Positions 27,845-35,957 of a DNA stretch of 64,000 nt are shown in pieces. The notes beneath the pieces were generated by a model. That model was given only the letters and a program-made list of their open reading frames with translations. It was not told the DNA's origin and ran no database searches. The stretch comes from Gemmatimonadaceae bacterium. GTDB lineage: Bacteria; Gemmatimonadota; Gemmatimonadetes; Gemmatimonadales; Gemmatimonadaceae. The position numbers and the translations under genes are program-made. Numbering within the stretch: the first letter of the stretch is position 1; each line of letters starts with the position of its first letter. Location: assembly GCA_036496605.1 (NCBI GenBank), contig DASXKV010000051.1:1-64000 (forward strand), in the 5' to 3' direction.

Positions 27845-30076
27845 TCAGATACCCAGTTGCAAAGTTACGAATACATTCCGCGGCGGCAGCACGTAGTAGT
27901 ACGGCGTATTACCGCTGCCATAGCCGCTTCCGTATCGCTTCGAGTTCGTGAGATTGTTGCCACGAATCTCGAGCGCTTGCCGCCCCGCGAAATGCCACTT
28001 GGCCGATGCGTCGACGACGTACGCCGCGGGCAGCACGAGATCGGGATTGGCCGTGTCGTCGAGCTGCGACTGACCCGTGTAGCGCCCCTCGGCCCAGAAC
28101 GACAAGGCGCGGGGCGCGTCCCACGCGATGCGTTGCGCCGTGACGACGCTCGGGGTCAGCAGCGGCGCCACGTCGTGGAACGACTCACCCGACGAGTCGT
28201 CGGTGTAATCGGCGATGCGCGCGCGCATGAGCGTGGCGTTCAAGGAGGCTTTCAGCGAAGCCGTTAGGCGGTAGCTCGCATCGAGCTCCACGCCGCGCCG
28301 ATAGCTCGCGTGGACATTCTTGCGTAGCGGAAGACCTTGATAGCTCAGCGCGCCGATCGGCTCGATCTCATTGCGAAAGTCCATCGAGAACACGTTGGCC
28401 TGCAGGTGCGCCGAGGCCGTCGAGAGCGTCACACCGGTTTCGACATCGTGCACCGTTTCCGGCTTCACGCGCGAGAAATCGCCCACGAACGCGACGTTCG
28501 ATGTGTCGAGGTTGTCGAATCCGGCGAACATGTCGAGTCGCGCCGGCTCTCGACTCGTCGCACCGTAGGACGCGTATGCGGAGAACGCGGTCGTTAGGCG
28601 ATAGGTGAGGCCGGCCCGCGGATTCACGAATGTCCAGGAGATCGAGCGCTCGGGTATGTCCGCGTGGACGTCCGGCACATACCGAAATCCCGCCTGCCGC
28701 GCCTGCAGATCGCCGAACAGCGTCGCCCGACCCACGTCGTACGACACCTTGGCGAAGCCACTCGCATCATCCTTGTGGCCGGTATTGAAGTAGATGTCAT
28801 CAACCAGATCCGGCCGGATGAAGGCATAGTGATCCCGCGCATAACGATTCGCGTTGACGCCGACGTTCACGCGCACGCGGTCGCGTTGCCACGTCCATGC
28901 ACTCGTCACTCCGTACCAGACGAAGTCGAGATGATAGTTCCACAGATCGGGATCGATGGCGACGTCGTAATTGCCGCTCGCCGAAATGCGGTAGAGTGTC
29001 GTCGACAGCGAGGCGTCGCCGAACAACCGTGTGTAGGCCGCCGAGACGAGCTGCTCTCCGAACCGATCCAATTCGTCCGGCTGCAATGGATTGATGCGCC
29101 GGTCGTGAGCGAGATCCGTATCAGGGACCGCCAGATAGCTCAGCGTGTCGTGCAGCAACCCGGCCGTCGCCATCACTTTCACGACGTCGTGCGCGCCGAA
29201 GTATCCCGCGCTCACGAGCCCCGAGCGGCCGAGCACTCCGGAGTGATACCGATAGCCGTTGGACTGCAGATCGGAGAGCCGGCCGTAAAAGGCAAGTCCG
29301 TTGCCGAGGAGACCCGAGCGATACTCGGCACTCGCGCGCTTGGATCCGAAGGAGCCGCCCTCGAGCTGGAGTTGCGTTTCCTCTGGACCGGCGATGGGCG
29401 CTGTCTCGAAATTCATCGAGCCGGCGAACGATGCCGTTCCAGCGCTGCTCGTCCCAACGCCACGCTGGATCTCCACCGACTCGAGGCTGCTCGCGAGATC
29501 CGGAAAATCCGCGAAGTAGAGCACCTGATCTTCGGGATCGTTCAGCGGAATGCCGTCGATCGTTAGGTTGATGCGCGATTGATCGATGCCTCGCAATCGT
29601 GTGTAGCTGTAGCCCCAGTAATTTCCCGTCTCGGCATACGACGTGACCGAAGGCGTGCCCTGCAGGAGCAACGGTACCTCCTGGCCGAACGACCGCTGCG
29701 CGATCTCGTCACGCGTCAGCGTTCGCTGCGACACCGGCGCCGCCTCATCCGCCGAGCCGCCGCGGAGCGCAGTGACGGTGACGCCTTCGAGTGCGCGCGG
29801 CGACGTGGCGAGCGCAAGGATGACGTTCGATGACGAGACGACGATCTCGCGCGTCGCGTAGCCAACGCGCGACAATCGGAGCCGCGCAGGGAGCTCGGCG
29901 TCGAGCGCGAAATGCCCGGCGCTGTCGCTCAGCGCTTGTCGACGTGACACGACATCCATCACCACGACACTCGCCACGGGCGCGTGCGTCGCGGAATCGT
30001 GAATCACACCGGCGACGCGCGGCTGTTGTTGGAGGACTGCCGATGCAAGAGACAGGAGGAATAGTGGCGCGTTCAT
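27845..30076 (-). CDS. TonB-dependent receptor under TPP riboswitch control (probable thiamine-compound uptake)
   Basis: Outer-membrane barrel of 743 residues from the chosen ATG, which has a GAGGA ribosome site and begins a signal peptide (MNAPLFLLSLASAV). An upstream in-frame GTG at 30139 would add 21 residues unlike a leader. A carboxypeptidase-like domain is followed by the plug (YTRLRGIDQSRINLTIDGIPL, VEIQRGVGTSSAGTASFAGSM) and a barrel ending NVFVTLQLGI. The leader RNA holds a TPP riboswitch, so the cargo is most likely thiamine, its phosphate or a precursor. It is first in an operon with the GH15 gene. Confidence 0.9.
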   Translation of the reverse strand: MNAPLFLLSLASAVLQQQPRVAGVIHDSATHAPVASVVVMDVVSRRQALSDSAGHFALDAELPARLRLSRVGYATREIVVSSSNVILALATSPRALEGVTVTALRGGSADEAAPVSQRTLTRDEIAQRSFGQEVPLLLQGTPSVTSYAETGNYWGYSYTRLRGIDQSRINLTIDGIPLNDPEDQVLYFADFPDLASSLESVEIQRGVGTSSAGTASFAGSMNFETAPIAGPEETQLQLEGGSFGSKRASAEYRSGLLGNGLAFYGRLSDLQSNGYRYHSGVLGRSGLVSAGYFGAHDVVKVMATAGLLHDTLSYLAVPDTDLAHDRRINPLQPDELDRFGEQLVSAAYTRLFGDASLSTTLYRISASGNYDVAIDPDLWNYHLDFVWYGVTSAWTWQRDRVRVNVGVNANRYARDHYAFIRPDLVDDIYFNTGHKDDASGFAKVSYDVGRATLFGDLQARQAGFRYVPDVHADIPERSISWTFVNPRAGLTYRLTTAFSAYASYGATSREPARLDMFAGFDNLDTSNVAFVGDFSRVKPETVHDVETGVTLSTASAHLQANVFSMDFRNEIEPIGALSYQGLPLRKNVHASYRRGVELDASYRLTASLKASLNATLMRARIADYTDDSSGESFHDVAPLLTPSVVTAQRIAWDAPRALSFWAEGRYTGQSQLDDTANPDLVLPAAYVVDASAKWHFAGRQALEIRGNNLTNSKRYGSGYGSGNTPYYYVLPPRNVFVTLQLGI

Positions 30077-30150
30077 GGACGTGTCCTCGGCGAGACACGT
30101 CGCGCACGGGCGCCCGCCATCGGGGCGATCGAACGACACGACATTTGTGT

Positions 30151-30238
30151 GACTCCCTACGCCGGTGCGAACCGGATCAGGTTCAACGGGACTCTCTCAG
30201 CCGGCGCCCTTAGTGGCGGCGGCACCCCGGTCAGTGTC
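30151..30238 (-). promoter_or_regulatory. TPP riboswitch (THI element)
   Basis: Read on the minus strand, the leader contains the conserved THI blocks in order: GGGGTGCC, then GGCTGAGA, then GAACCTGATCCGGTT, then GCACCGGCGTAGGGAGT. These form the P2/P3 arm and the P4/P5 arm that bind thiamine pyrophosphate. It ends 75 nt before the ATG of the TonB receptor, room for control of translation start. High TPP should lower expression of the receptor and the genes behind it. Confidence 0.93.
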
Positions 30239-30290
30239 GCAATCTATGTCGTCGAATTCTCAGGTGCCATCGACAAGCCGCGCGCGGCTG

Positions 30291-31889
30291 CTATGGCGAT
30301 CGCCGCTGATCGGTCGCTCCGCGGCGGCGCTCGGGCACATCCGTCCCCGGGCCGCCGCGGCGCCGCTCACCGTCGGCGTCGAACTGACTCCAGATGCGCT
30401 CGAGATCCGATGGCGACACGTGCACCGGCGTACCGGACAGAATCCCCGTCACATTGCGGAAGGGCCGCCCGAGGTGCATTCCCTTTCCGTCAATGGTGAA
30501 CTCGCGAATCCGCTTGTCGTGCACCGAGCCGCGCATCTTCAGGACGGTGATCCCGCGCTTCATCTCACCGAACATCTCGACGTAGCGGAGCAGAATGATC
30601 GAGTCGGTGAGCGTGGAGATGTGACCTTCGGTAATCGACGTTCCGCCCATGAGCGAAGGCGTGGTCGACGTAAACAGCCCGGCGACCTCCTGCTGTTTGA
30701 TGAAGGACGTGAAGCCAATTACGAACTCACGAAACGCCTTGATTGTGCCGATGCGCTCGAGGGCCGAAAGACTATCCAACGCGACGCGATGAGGCCTGAA
30801 CTCCTTCACGGTGCGTTGGATCGTCACCAGCCAGTCTTCCAGACTCGCGACCTCGGGGTAATCACACAACACGCGGAGCATTCCGGACCGCTCCATGTAC
30901 TCGAAGTCGACGCCCCAGCCATTCGCATTGCGGAAGAGCTGCTCGCGACTTTCCTCGAACGCGAGCAGCAAGCAGCGTTCGCCCACGGCCGCGCCACCGT
31001 TCAGAAACTGAGTAACGTTGAGCGTCTTGCCCGTACCCGTTGCGCCGGAGATGAGGATCACCGAATCGCGGAAGAAACCCCCGCCACACATGTCATCGAG
31101 CTCGCGATTCCCAGACGAAATCCGAATATCCGAGGACTTTTGCTTGAGCTGGATCGCTGATAACGGGATGACGACCAGCCCACCGTCGTTTACGATGGTG
31201 AAGGGATACTCGCCCTTCTGATGATCGGTGCCGCGAAACTTCAGAATCTCGATCGTGCGTCGCCGAATCTCGTCGTCGAGCACGTTGCGCAACACCATCA
31301 CGTTGTCGGCGATGAACTCCTCCACGCCGAAGCGCGCGATCGGACCGTAATCCTCCGTGCGCTCGGCGGTGAGGATCGCGGTGACGCCCATGCTCCTGAG
31401 CGCGGACGCAATGCGAAAGAGCTCGCGACGAACGATCGACTGATCGGAGAATTGCGAGAACACGGCGCCTAACGAGTCGACGGCGACACGCGTCGCTCCG
31501 ACCTTGCGGATGGCGTTCTGCATTCGCGCCAACAGTGCACCGAGGTCGAAGGCGCCACTCTCGACGATCTCCACATGCGGGTCCGGCGAGGCGTCCACAA
31601 ACGCGAGCTTGCCCTGACGTTCCCATTCCTCGAGATCCCAGCCGAAGCTCCGCATGTTCTTGCGGATATCGCTCGCCGACTCCTCGAACGTCACGAACAC
31701 GCCGTGTTGGTCCGCATCGCGGATCCCCGACGCGAGAAACTGCATCGCGAAGACGGTCTTTCCGCTCCCGGCTGTGCCAGACAGCAGGGTCGTGCGGTTC
31801 TCTGGTAAGCCGCCCTTTGCGATGACATCGAAGCTCGCGATTCCGGTCGCCAGCTTCTGGACCGGGGCATCATTTGCCTGCTCGTTCAT
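30291..31889 (-). CDS. kaiC: KaiC-like double-RecA ATPase
   Basis: A 532-residue, two-domain ATPase of the circadian KaiC family. The CI domain has Walker A GTAGSGKT (38-45) and catalytic Glu69/Glu70. The CII domain has Walker A GATGTGKT (282-289) and Glu312/Glu313. The CII segment [17 protein letters not shown] keeps the Ser425-Thr426 pair equivalent to the Ser431/Thr432 phosphosites of cyanobacterial KaiC, so autophosphorylation is plausible. After the conserved [13 protein letters not shown], the C-terminus is a basic, Arg/Gly-rich tail rather than the A-loop tail that binds KaiA; no kaiA is seen. Its start overlaps kaiB by 4 nt (ATGA), as in a standard kaiBC operon. Confidence 0.95.
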   Translation of the reverse strand: MNEQANDAPVQKLATGIASFDVIAKGGLPENRTTLLSGTAGSGKTVFAMQFLASGIRDADQHGVFVTFEESASDIRKNMRSFGWDLEEWERQGKLAFVDASPDPHVEIVESGAFDLGALLARMQNAIRKVGATRVAVDSLGAVFSQFSDQSIVRRELFRIASALRSMGVTAILTAERTEDYGPIARFGVEEFIADNVMVLRNVLDDEIRRRTIEILKFRGTDHQKGEYPFTIVNDGGLVVIPLSAIQLKQKSSDIRISSGNRELDDMCGGGFFRDSVILISGATGTGKTLNVTQFLNGGAAVGERCLLLAFEESREQLFRNANGWGVDFEYMERSGMLRVLCDYPEVASLEDWLVTIQRTVKEFRPHRVALDSLSALERIGTIKAFREFVIGFTSFIKQQEVAGLFTSTTPSLMGGTSITEGHISTLTDSIILLRYVEMFGEMKRGITVLKMRGSVHDKRIREFTIDGKGMHLGRPFRNVTGILSGTPVHVSPSDLERIWSQFDADGERRRGGPGTDVPERRRGATDQRRSP

Positions 31890-32182
31890 TTGGCGTCGAG
31901 ATTGGGATGCGAGGCGTCTGCTGCGCCCGGCCGCACCTCGAGGCCGAGCAAGACTTTTTCTTTGTCGGAGAGATCGCCAATTACTCGCCGCAGTGGCGGC
32001 GGCAATTGCTTGATGAGCGTCGGCGTGGCGAGAATCTTTTCATCTTCGGCGAGTTGCGGCTTCTCGAGCACGTCGATGATCTCGAGCTGATACTGCCCAC
32101 GCAGCTCCTGCTCGCAAATCCGACGCAGATTGGCAACGGCCAGATCGGTCCGCGGGCTGCTGCCCGTTACGTAAAGCCTCAA
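31886..32182 (-). CDS. kaiB: KaiB-like protein
   Basis: A 98-residue thioredoxin-like fold-switching protein that binds the CI ring of KaiC. The family core is clear: [42 protein letters not shown] and [22 protein letters not shown]. It starts at TTG; the frame is closed by a stop a short way upstream and has no ATG or GTG, so TTG (or an even rarer codon) must be used. The TTG overlaps the stop of a small upstream gene (TTGA), and its own stop overlaps the kaiC start, giving a three-gene coupled operon. Confidence 0.93.
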   Translation of the reverse strand: MRLYVTGSSPRTDLAVANLRRICEQELRGQYQLEIIDVLEKPQLAEDEKILATPTLIKQLPPPLRRVIGDLSDKEKVLLGLEVRPGAADASHPNLDAK

Positions 32183-32370
32183 CAGGTAGGTCGACAGGGA
32201 TCCTCCCTTATGCGTGCGAGCTGCTCCTCGACGAATCGCGCTTCATCGGCGGCGACGTCCTCGCCTGAACGCATCTTCCGCACCGTCTCGAAGCCACCAG
32301 GAGGCTGCGTCAAGACGCGACCCTCCGAGGCACGGACTTTGTAATCATCACGGCCTACGATGCGGAACAA
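32179..32370 (-). CDS. Small 63-residue protein coupled to kaiB
   Basis: A short ORF with TTG start, its TGA overlapping the kaiB TTG. The product (starting [17 protein letters not shown], then [28 protein letters not shown]) is soluble and charged, predicted beta then helical, with no membrane segment. Codon use resembles its neighbours, with G or C favoured at third positions. I do not recognise the family. The stop-start overlap and the need for translation through the kaiB start make a real, coupled gene more likely than chance. A role with KaiB/KaiC is inferred from position only. Confidence 0.6.
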   Translation of the reverse strand: MFRIVGRDDYKVRASEGRVLTQPPGGFETVRKMRSGEDVAADEARFVEEQLARIREDPCRPTC

Positions 32371-32415
32371 TCGGATGGAGCCACAAGAGCCGCGAGGACC
32401 GACCTAGACCAGCAG

Positions 32416-34143
32416 ATGGACAAGGAACGGGATCGACGAGAGCGCCGGCGTGGCCGCCGGTCGGAGGAGGGCCGTTTGCGCTCGATCGTCGAGCAGCTGG
32501 CCGATGGCATCGTCATTGTCGATTCAAGAGGTATCATCCGTTTCGCCAACCCCGCCGCCGAGCAGCTGTTCTGTCGCAAGAGGGCTGACCTCATTGGAAG
32601 AGACCTCGGATTTCCGGTTGTTCACGGGGAGTCCACCGAGGTCGAGGTCAGGCGGCTGGACGGAAAAACCGTCACCACGGAGCTCCGCGTGGTCGACGTC
32701 GAGTGGGCCGATGCGCCGGCCCTTCTCCTTTCGCTCCGCGACATCACCGACCGCAAACGATCCGCCGAACGCGAACGACAGCTCGAGCGCGAGCGCACGG
32801 CGCGCGCCGAGGCGGAAGCAGCAAGCCAGGCGAAGTCCGAATTCCTGGCGATGATGTCGCACGAGCTGCGGACACCACTCAATGCGGTCATCGGCTACGC
32901 GGAGCTCCTGGATCTTGGGATCGCTGGTCCCTTGACGAGCGATCAACATCAACAGGTCTCCCGGATCCGTACGAGCGGCCGGCATCTCCTTGGGTTGGTC
33001 AACGAGGTCCTCGACCTCGCCAAGATCGAAGCAGGTCGATTGTCCGTGAGCCTTGCCATTGGTCGCGCCGGTGACGCTGCCGATGCAGCACTGGCGTTGG
33101 TGCAAACCCGCGCCGACGAGAAAGGACTGCGGTTTGTTGGCGACTGTTTGGGTGATGCCGATGTCGCCTACGCGGGCGACGAAGACCGTGTGCGCCAAAT
33201 CCTCGTCAACCTGCTCACCAACGCCGTGAAGTTCACGGAGCCCGGCGGTGACGTATCCCTGGAGTGTGGCATTGCGGAGCGACCCGATGCCGGCGCGCGC
33301 GTCCAGGGCAACGGCAAGTGGGTCTACTTTCGTGTCCGCGACACTGGCGTCGGTATCGAGGCCAAGCAGCTGCCCTTGATCTTTGACCCGTTCGTTCAAG
33401 CAGAAACTGGCCACACGCGCTCGAACGACGGCTCGGGTCTCGGCCTAACGATTAGCCGGCGTCTCGCGCGACTCATGGGTGGGGATCTCACCGTGCACAG
33501 CACGCTCGGTACAGGCTCGGTGTTCACGCTCTGGTTACCCGCGGCTGTCATCAAGTCGGAGCCGGCGGCGCTCGAGTGGCAGGAGCCCGTCGACGGGTTC
33601 ACGCGACTGCACGGAGTGGCGGATCTCGGCGAATTGCTTATGCGGGAGATCTCGACCGCGCTCGAGGTACTCGTCGTTTGCATTCGAAGCGAGGAGCTCG
33701 TGCCCGGCGCGAAAGCGATCAAATTTTCGCAACTCGTCGACCACTACCCGAGCCTACTCGCGGATCTTGGCGGCATGTTGATCAGCATCGAAGAGACACG
33801 TGGTCAGCCCACCAGTCTTCTCACCGACGGCGCCGACATTCAACGCGTCATCGCCGAGCGCCACGGCAGTCAGCGCGGACGGCTCGGTTGCAGCGCAGAC
33901 ATGGTGCGACGAGAGTACGGCCTGCTTCGCGAAGAGTTGGCCGACATGCTGCGTCGACGAGCGAGGGGAATTCCCGACAACGCCATCGAGGAGGGCCTCG
34001 TGATTCTCAATCGCGTGCTCGCCCAGGCCGAAGACGCGAGCGTGCGGAGCCTGCTGCGCACCCGCCGGAAAGAGCTCGCTCGATCTCAAGCGGATCAGTC
34101 ACGGATGAGCGATGCCGATGAAAGCTCGACCGCGCACGGCTGA
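32416..34143 (+). CDS. PAS histidine kinase divergent from kaiBC
   Basis: A soluble 575-residue kinase. A basic N-terminus leads into a PAS domain (~20-112, SIVEQLADGIVIVDSRGIIRF to LSLRDITDRKRS) and a coiled coil. His149 sits in MMSHELRTPLNAVIGYAELL, with the ATPase domain at ~250-380 (VNLLTNAVKFTEPGG, RDTGVGIE, GSGLGLTIS). A C-terminal ~190-residue extension is helical and may resemble the N-terminal domain of RsbRD-type stress regulators (YGLLREELADMLRRRARG). It has no KaiB-like domain, so it is not a classic SasA. It starts 45 nt from the kaiBC operon on the opposite strand and probably shares its control region; a functional link to KaiC is inferred. Confidence 0.88.
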   Translation: MDKERDRRERRRGRRSEEGRLRSIVEQLADGIVIVDSRGIIRFANPAAEQLFCRKRADLIGRDLGFPVVHGESTEVEVRRLDGKTVTTELRVVDVEWADAPALLLSLRDITDRKRSAERERQLERERTARAEAEAASQAKSEFLAMMSHELRTPLNAVIGYAELLDLGIAGPLTSDQHQQVSRIRTSGRHLLGLVNEVLDLAKIEAGRLSVSLAIGRAGDAADAALALVQTRADEKGLRFVGDCLGDADVAYAGDEDRVRQILVNLLTNAVKFTEPGGDVSLECGIAERPDAGARVQGNGKWVYFRVRDTGVGIEAKQLPLIFDPFVQAETGHTRSNDGSGLGLTISRRLARLMGGDLTVHSTLGTGSVFTLWLPAAVIKSEPAALEWQEPVDGFTRLHGVADLGELLMREISTALEVLVVCIRSEELVPGAKAIKFSQLVDHYPSLLADLGGMLISIEETRGQPTSLLTDGADIQRVIAERHGSQRGRLGCSADMVRREYGLLREELADMLRRRARGIPDNAIEEGLVILNRVLAQAEDASVRSLLRTRRKELARSQADQSRMSDADESSTAHG

Positions 34144-34273
34144 GTACGTCTTACCCGCGCGGATTATCGTCCATGATGAGGGACGGTGCGACGCTTCGAC
34201 GCGCGCCTCGCGCGGCGGTATTGTGGCACGGGCCGTGCCCCTAGCGGGTGGACATTTGGAGGGGGGAAAAACA

Positions 34274-34729
34274 ATGAGACCAAAGGCCATCATCATCCTC
34301 GCAGCGCTCGTTACGGCAGCCGCAGGATGTCACAAGGACAAGAACGACGCGCTTCAAAACGATTTGAATCTTGCAAATCAAGCAAATTCCGCGCGGTCGC
34401 TGGATAGTATTTCGGCGGCCGAGCGCGGGTACGCGGCGCCCTCACCGACGTCGCGTACCACGACTGGCACGTCAACGCGATCGAGCGCACCGGCTCGTCA
34501 CTCGACGTCGTCGAGCGGCGCCGTGAGCAGCGCGCCTGCTCCGTCGCATACGGTCGTTCAGAAGAACACGAAGCGTGACGCCGCCATCGGCGCGGCGGCG
34601 GGCGCGATCATTGGGGCCACGACGAGCCGCGATAAGGTGAAAGGCGGCGTCATCGGCGCCGCCGCGGGCGGCATTCTGGGCGGCGTAATCGGCAACAACG
34701 TCGACGTCAAGAAGAAAAAGACGCCGTAG
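34274..34729 (+). CDS. Glycine-zipper lipoprotein
   Basis: A 151-residue exported lipoprotein: the leader ends at lipobox TAAAGC (Cys18). A low-complexity Ser/Thr/Ala/Pro linker (~55-95) precedes a glycine-zipper segment, AAIGAAAGAIIGATTS and GGVIGAAAGGILGGVIGNN, two hydrophobic helices that insert in or span a membrane. It ends in KKKKTP. A strong GGAGGGG ribosome site fixes the start. Such proteins often act in outer-membrane integrity or as inhibitors or adaptors; no specific role can be read here. A hairpin with T-rich tail follows. Confidence 0.8.
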   Translation: MRPKAIIILAALVTAAAGCHKDKNDALQNDLNLANQANSARSLDSISAAERGYAAPSPTSRTTTGTSTRSSAPARHSTSSSGAVSSAPAPSHTVVQKNTKRDAAIGAAAGAIIGATTSRDKVKGGVIGAAAGGILGGVIGNNVDVKKKKTP

Positions 34730-34860
34730 CTCCTCGTTGGTGACTGGTGGTTCGTAGTTGCGGGGAAGGCTAGCGAGCAGTCTCGCTGGCCTTTCCTTCT
34801 TGCCGCCAATCGCCAACGACCAATCACTAACTACCAGGCACCAGCCGACAGCCAGCAAAC
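34730..34860. repeat. Self-complementary iterated element around a terminator hairpin
   Basis: The left arm reads GTTGGTGACTGGTGG then TTCGTAGTTG (34737-34760). The right arm (34803-34858) is the rough reverse complement, built from AATCGCCAACG, CCAATCACTAACTACCAGG and CACCAGCC. At the centre lies the stem AAGGCTAGCGAG (34766-34777), loop CAGT, CTCGCTGGCCTT (34782-34793). The design matches the elements near 5.6 kb and 35.9 kb, but the repeated unit differs. Confidence 0.5.
34766..34801 (+). terminator. Rho-independent terminator after the glycine-zipper lipoprotein
   Basis: A 12-bp stem with one G-T pair and a 4-base loop is followed by TCCTTCTT. It begins 36 nt after the stop codon. Confidence 0.7.
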
Positions 34861-35092
34861 CGGCACTTTCCTCTTTGTTTAAGGTCGATTAGCTTGGGGC
34901 GAGCGAAAAACGCGCGTAACCAGCGCGCTACCAGAGGCTGCAAGAGGGACCTGGAGACATCCGCTCAGGTCCCTCGTCATTTATCTGTTCGCTTGCCGCG
35001 CGGGGGTCTCCGCGAGCTGGTCATCTCGTCGGGTACGTACGGCGCGTCCGGACTCCGACATCACCGCAACATGTTACAGGGAGTAGGACGCA
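34861..35092 (+). promoter_or_regulatory. Long leader region of the cold-shock gene with a strong hairpin
   Basis: The ~230 bases between the upstream terminator and the cspA ATG hold no ORF. They contain a perfect 10-bp hairpin, GAGGGACCTG (34944-34953) and CAGGTCCCTC (34966-34975), followed by GTCATTTATCT, and a smaller CGCGC/GCGCG stem before it. Long structured leaders are typical of cold-shock mRNAs, where they act as thermosensors; the hairpin could instead attenuate. The ribosome site GGGAG lies just before the ATG. Confidence 0.45.
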
Positions 35093-35305
35093 ATGCGTAC
35101 CACCGGCGTTGTAAAGTGGTTCAACGACGCGAAGGGCTTCGGATTCATCACTCCGGAAAACGGACAGAAGGACTGCTTCGTGCATCACTCGGCAATTCAG
35201 GGCAAGGGCTTCAAGACACTCGCCGAAGGTGAGCGAGTGGAGTTCGACATCGTACAGGGCGCCAAGGGTCCGGCGGCGGAGAACGTCGTCAAGATCGCCC
35301 GCTAG
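35093..35305 (+). CDS. cspA: Cold-shock domain protein (CspA family)
   Basis: A 70-residue single-stranded nucleic-acid chaperone of normal length. Both RNP motifs are present: KGFGFITP and CFVHHSAI. The start [18 protein letters not shown] is canonical. It binds and melts mRNA structures; the long leader upstream suggests post-transcriptional control. A strong terminator follows, so it is monocistronic and separate from rpsU-infA downstream. Confidence 0.96.
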   Translation: MRTTGVVKWFNDAKGFGFITPENGQKDCFVHHSAIQGKGFKTLAEGERVEFDIVQGAKGPAAENVVKIAR

Positions 35306-35376
35306 GCAGGGCGTGAGCTGCGGCGAGCTGCGCGAGACAAGCAGGAGCGAGCGCAAGCGAGCGAGCACCGGCTTTC

Positions 35377-35415
35377 GGGGCCGCCCGACCCCTCGGGCGG
35401 CCCCGAGGCATTTTT
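35377..35415 (+). terminator. Strong rho-independent terminator after cspA
   Basis: GGGGCCGCCCGA (35377-35388) pairs with TCGGGCGGCCCC (35393-35404), then GAGGCATTTTT. It lies 72 nt after the cspA stop and just before the ribosome site of rpsU. Confidence 0.9.
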
Positions 35416-35428
35416 CTGAGGAGAGTAA

Positions 35429-35620
35429 ATGATCGAGATCAAGATCGAAGAAGGCGACCGTTTGGATTGGGCCCTCAAGGTCTTCAAGCGGCGCATCGCG
35501 AAGTCGGGCATTCTCAAGGACCTTCGCAAGAAGCGACACTATGTAAAACCCAGCGAAGCCCGGCAGCTCAAGGCCGCCGCCGCGCGCCGCCGTCAGCGCA
35601 GTGCATCGCGCGAGCGCTGA
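35429..35620 (+). CDS. rpsU: 30S ribosomal protein S21
   Basis: A 63-residue basic small-subunit protein. The pattern LDWALKVFKRRIAKSGILKDLRKKRHYVKPSEARQ, given here only as its key run ALKVFKRRIAKSGIL plus RHYVKPSE, is unmistakable. A GAGGAG ribosome site precedes the ATG, immediately after the cspA terminator. It is followed 31 nt later by infA, so the two translation genes probably share a transcript. Confidence 0.97.
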   Translation: MIEIKIEEGDRLDWALKVFKRRIAKSGILKDLRKKRHYVKPSEARQLKAAAARRRQRSASRER

Positions 35621-35651
35621 GTTGCGGCGCTGAACCGCGAGCCGAGGAGAC

Positions 35652-35873
35652 ATGGCCAAGGAAGAGCCGATACAACTCGAGGGACAGGTCACCGAGGTGC
35701 TGCCGAATGCCACATTTCGTGTATTGCTGACGAACGGCCATACCGTGCTCGCCACCCTCGGCGGCAACATGCGGCGCTTCCGGATTCGCGTCCTTCAGGG
35801 AGATCGCGTGACCATCGAGGTCTCGCCGTACGATCTCAGTCGCGGACGCATCATCTTCAGACACAAAACGTGA
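35652..35873 (+). CDS. infA: Translation initiation factor IF-1
   Basis: A 73-residue S1/OB-fold factor that binds the ribosomal A site during initiation. The sequence shows [24 protein letters not shown], with the core [32 protein letters not shown] and [13 protein letters not shown], all family hallmarks. A good ribosome site (GAGGAG) is present. It sits 31 nt behind rpsU and is followed by an inverted repeat element before the porin gene. Confidence 0.97.
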   Translation: MAKEEPIQLEGQVTEVLPNATFRVLLTNGHTVLATLGGNMRRFRIRVLQGDRVTIEVSPYDLSRGRIIFRHKT

Positions 35874-35891
35874 AGCACGGGCTGATGTGAG

Positions 35892-35955
35892 AGGTGCTCG
35901 GTGCTAGGGTGAAGTGCACTACTCACTAGCACCTGACACCTAGTACCGAGCACCT
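35892..35955. repeat. Inverted repeat built from AGGTGCTCGGTGCTAGG-like units
   Basis: The left arm AGGTGCTCGGTGCTAGGGTG (35892-35911) is complementary, with few mismatches, to the right arm ending ACCGAGCACCT (35955). The inner loop also contains CACTAGCACC, another partial unit copy. It lies between infA and the porin, whose ATG begins 3 nt after it. It may terminate infA, though there is no T-run. Confidence 0.55.
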
Positions 35956-35957
35956 AC

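Noticed and set aside
30291-34143. A kaiA gene or a SasA-type kinase at the Kai locus
   Set aside because: No KaiA-like frame is present, and the neighbouring kinase begins with PAS rather than a KaiB-like domain.
34910-34950. tRNA-like run CCAGCGCGCTACCAG (resembles a reversed D-arm)
   Set aside because: No anticodon arm, T-arm (GTTCGA) or acceptor stem can be folded around it on either strand.
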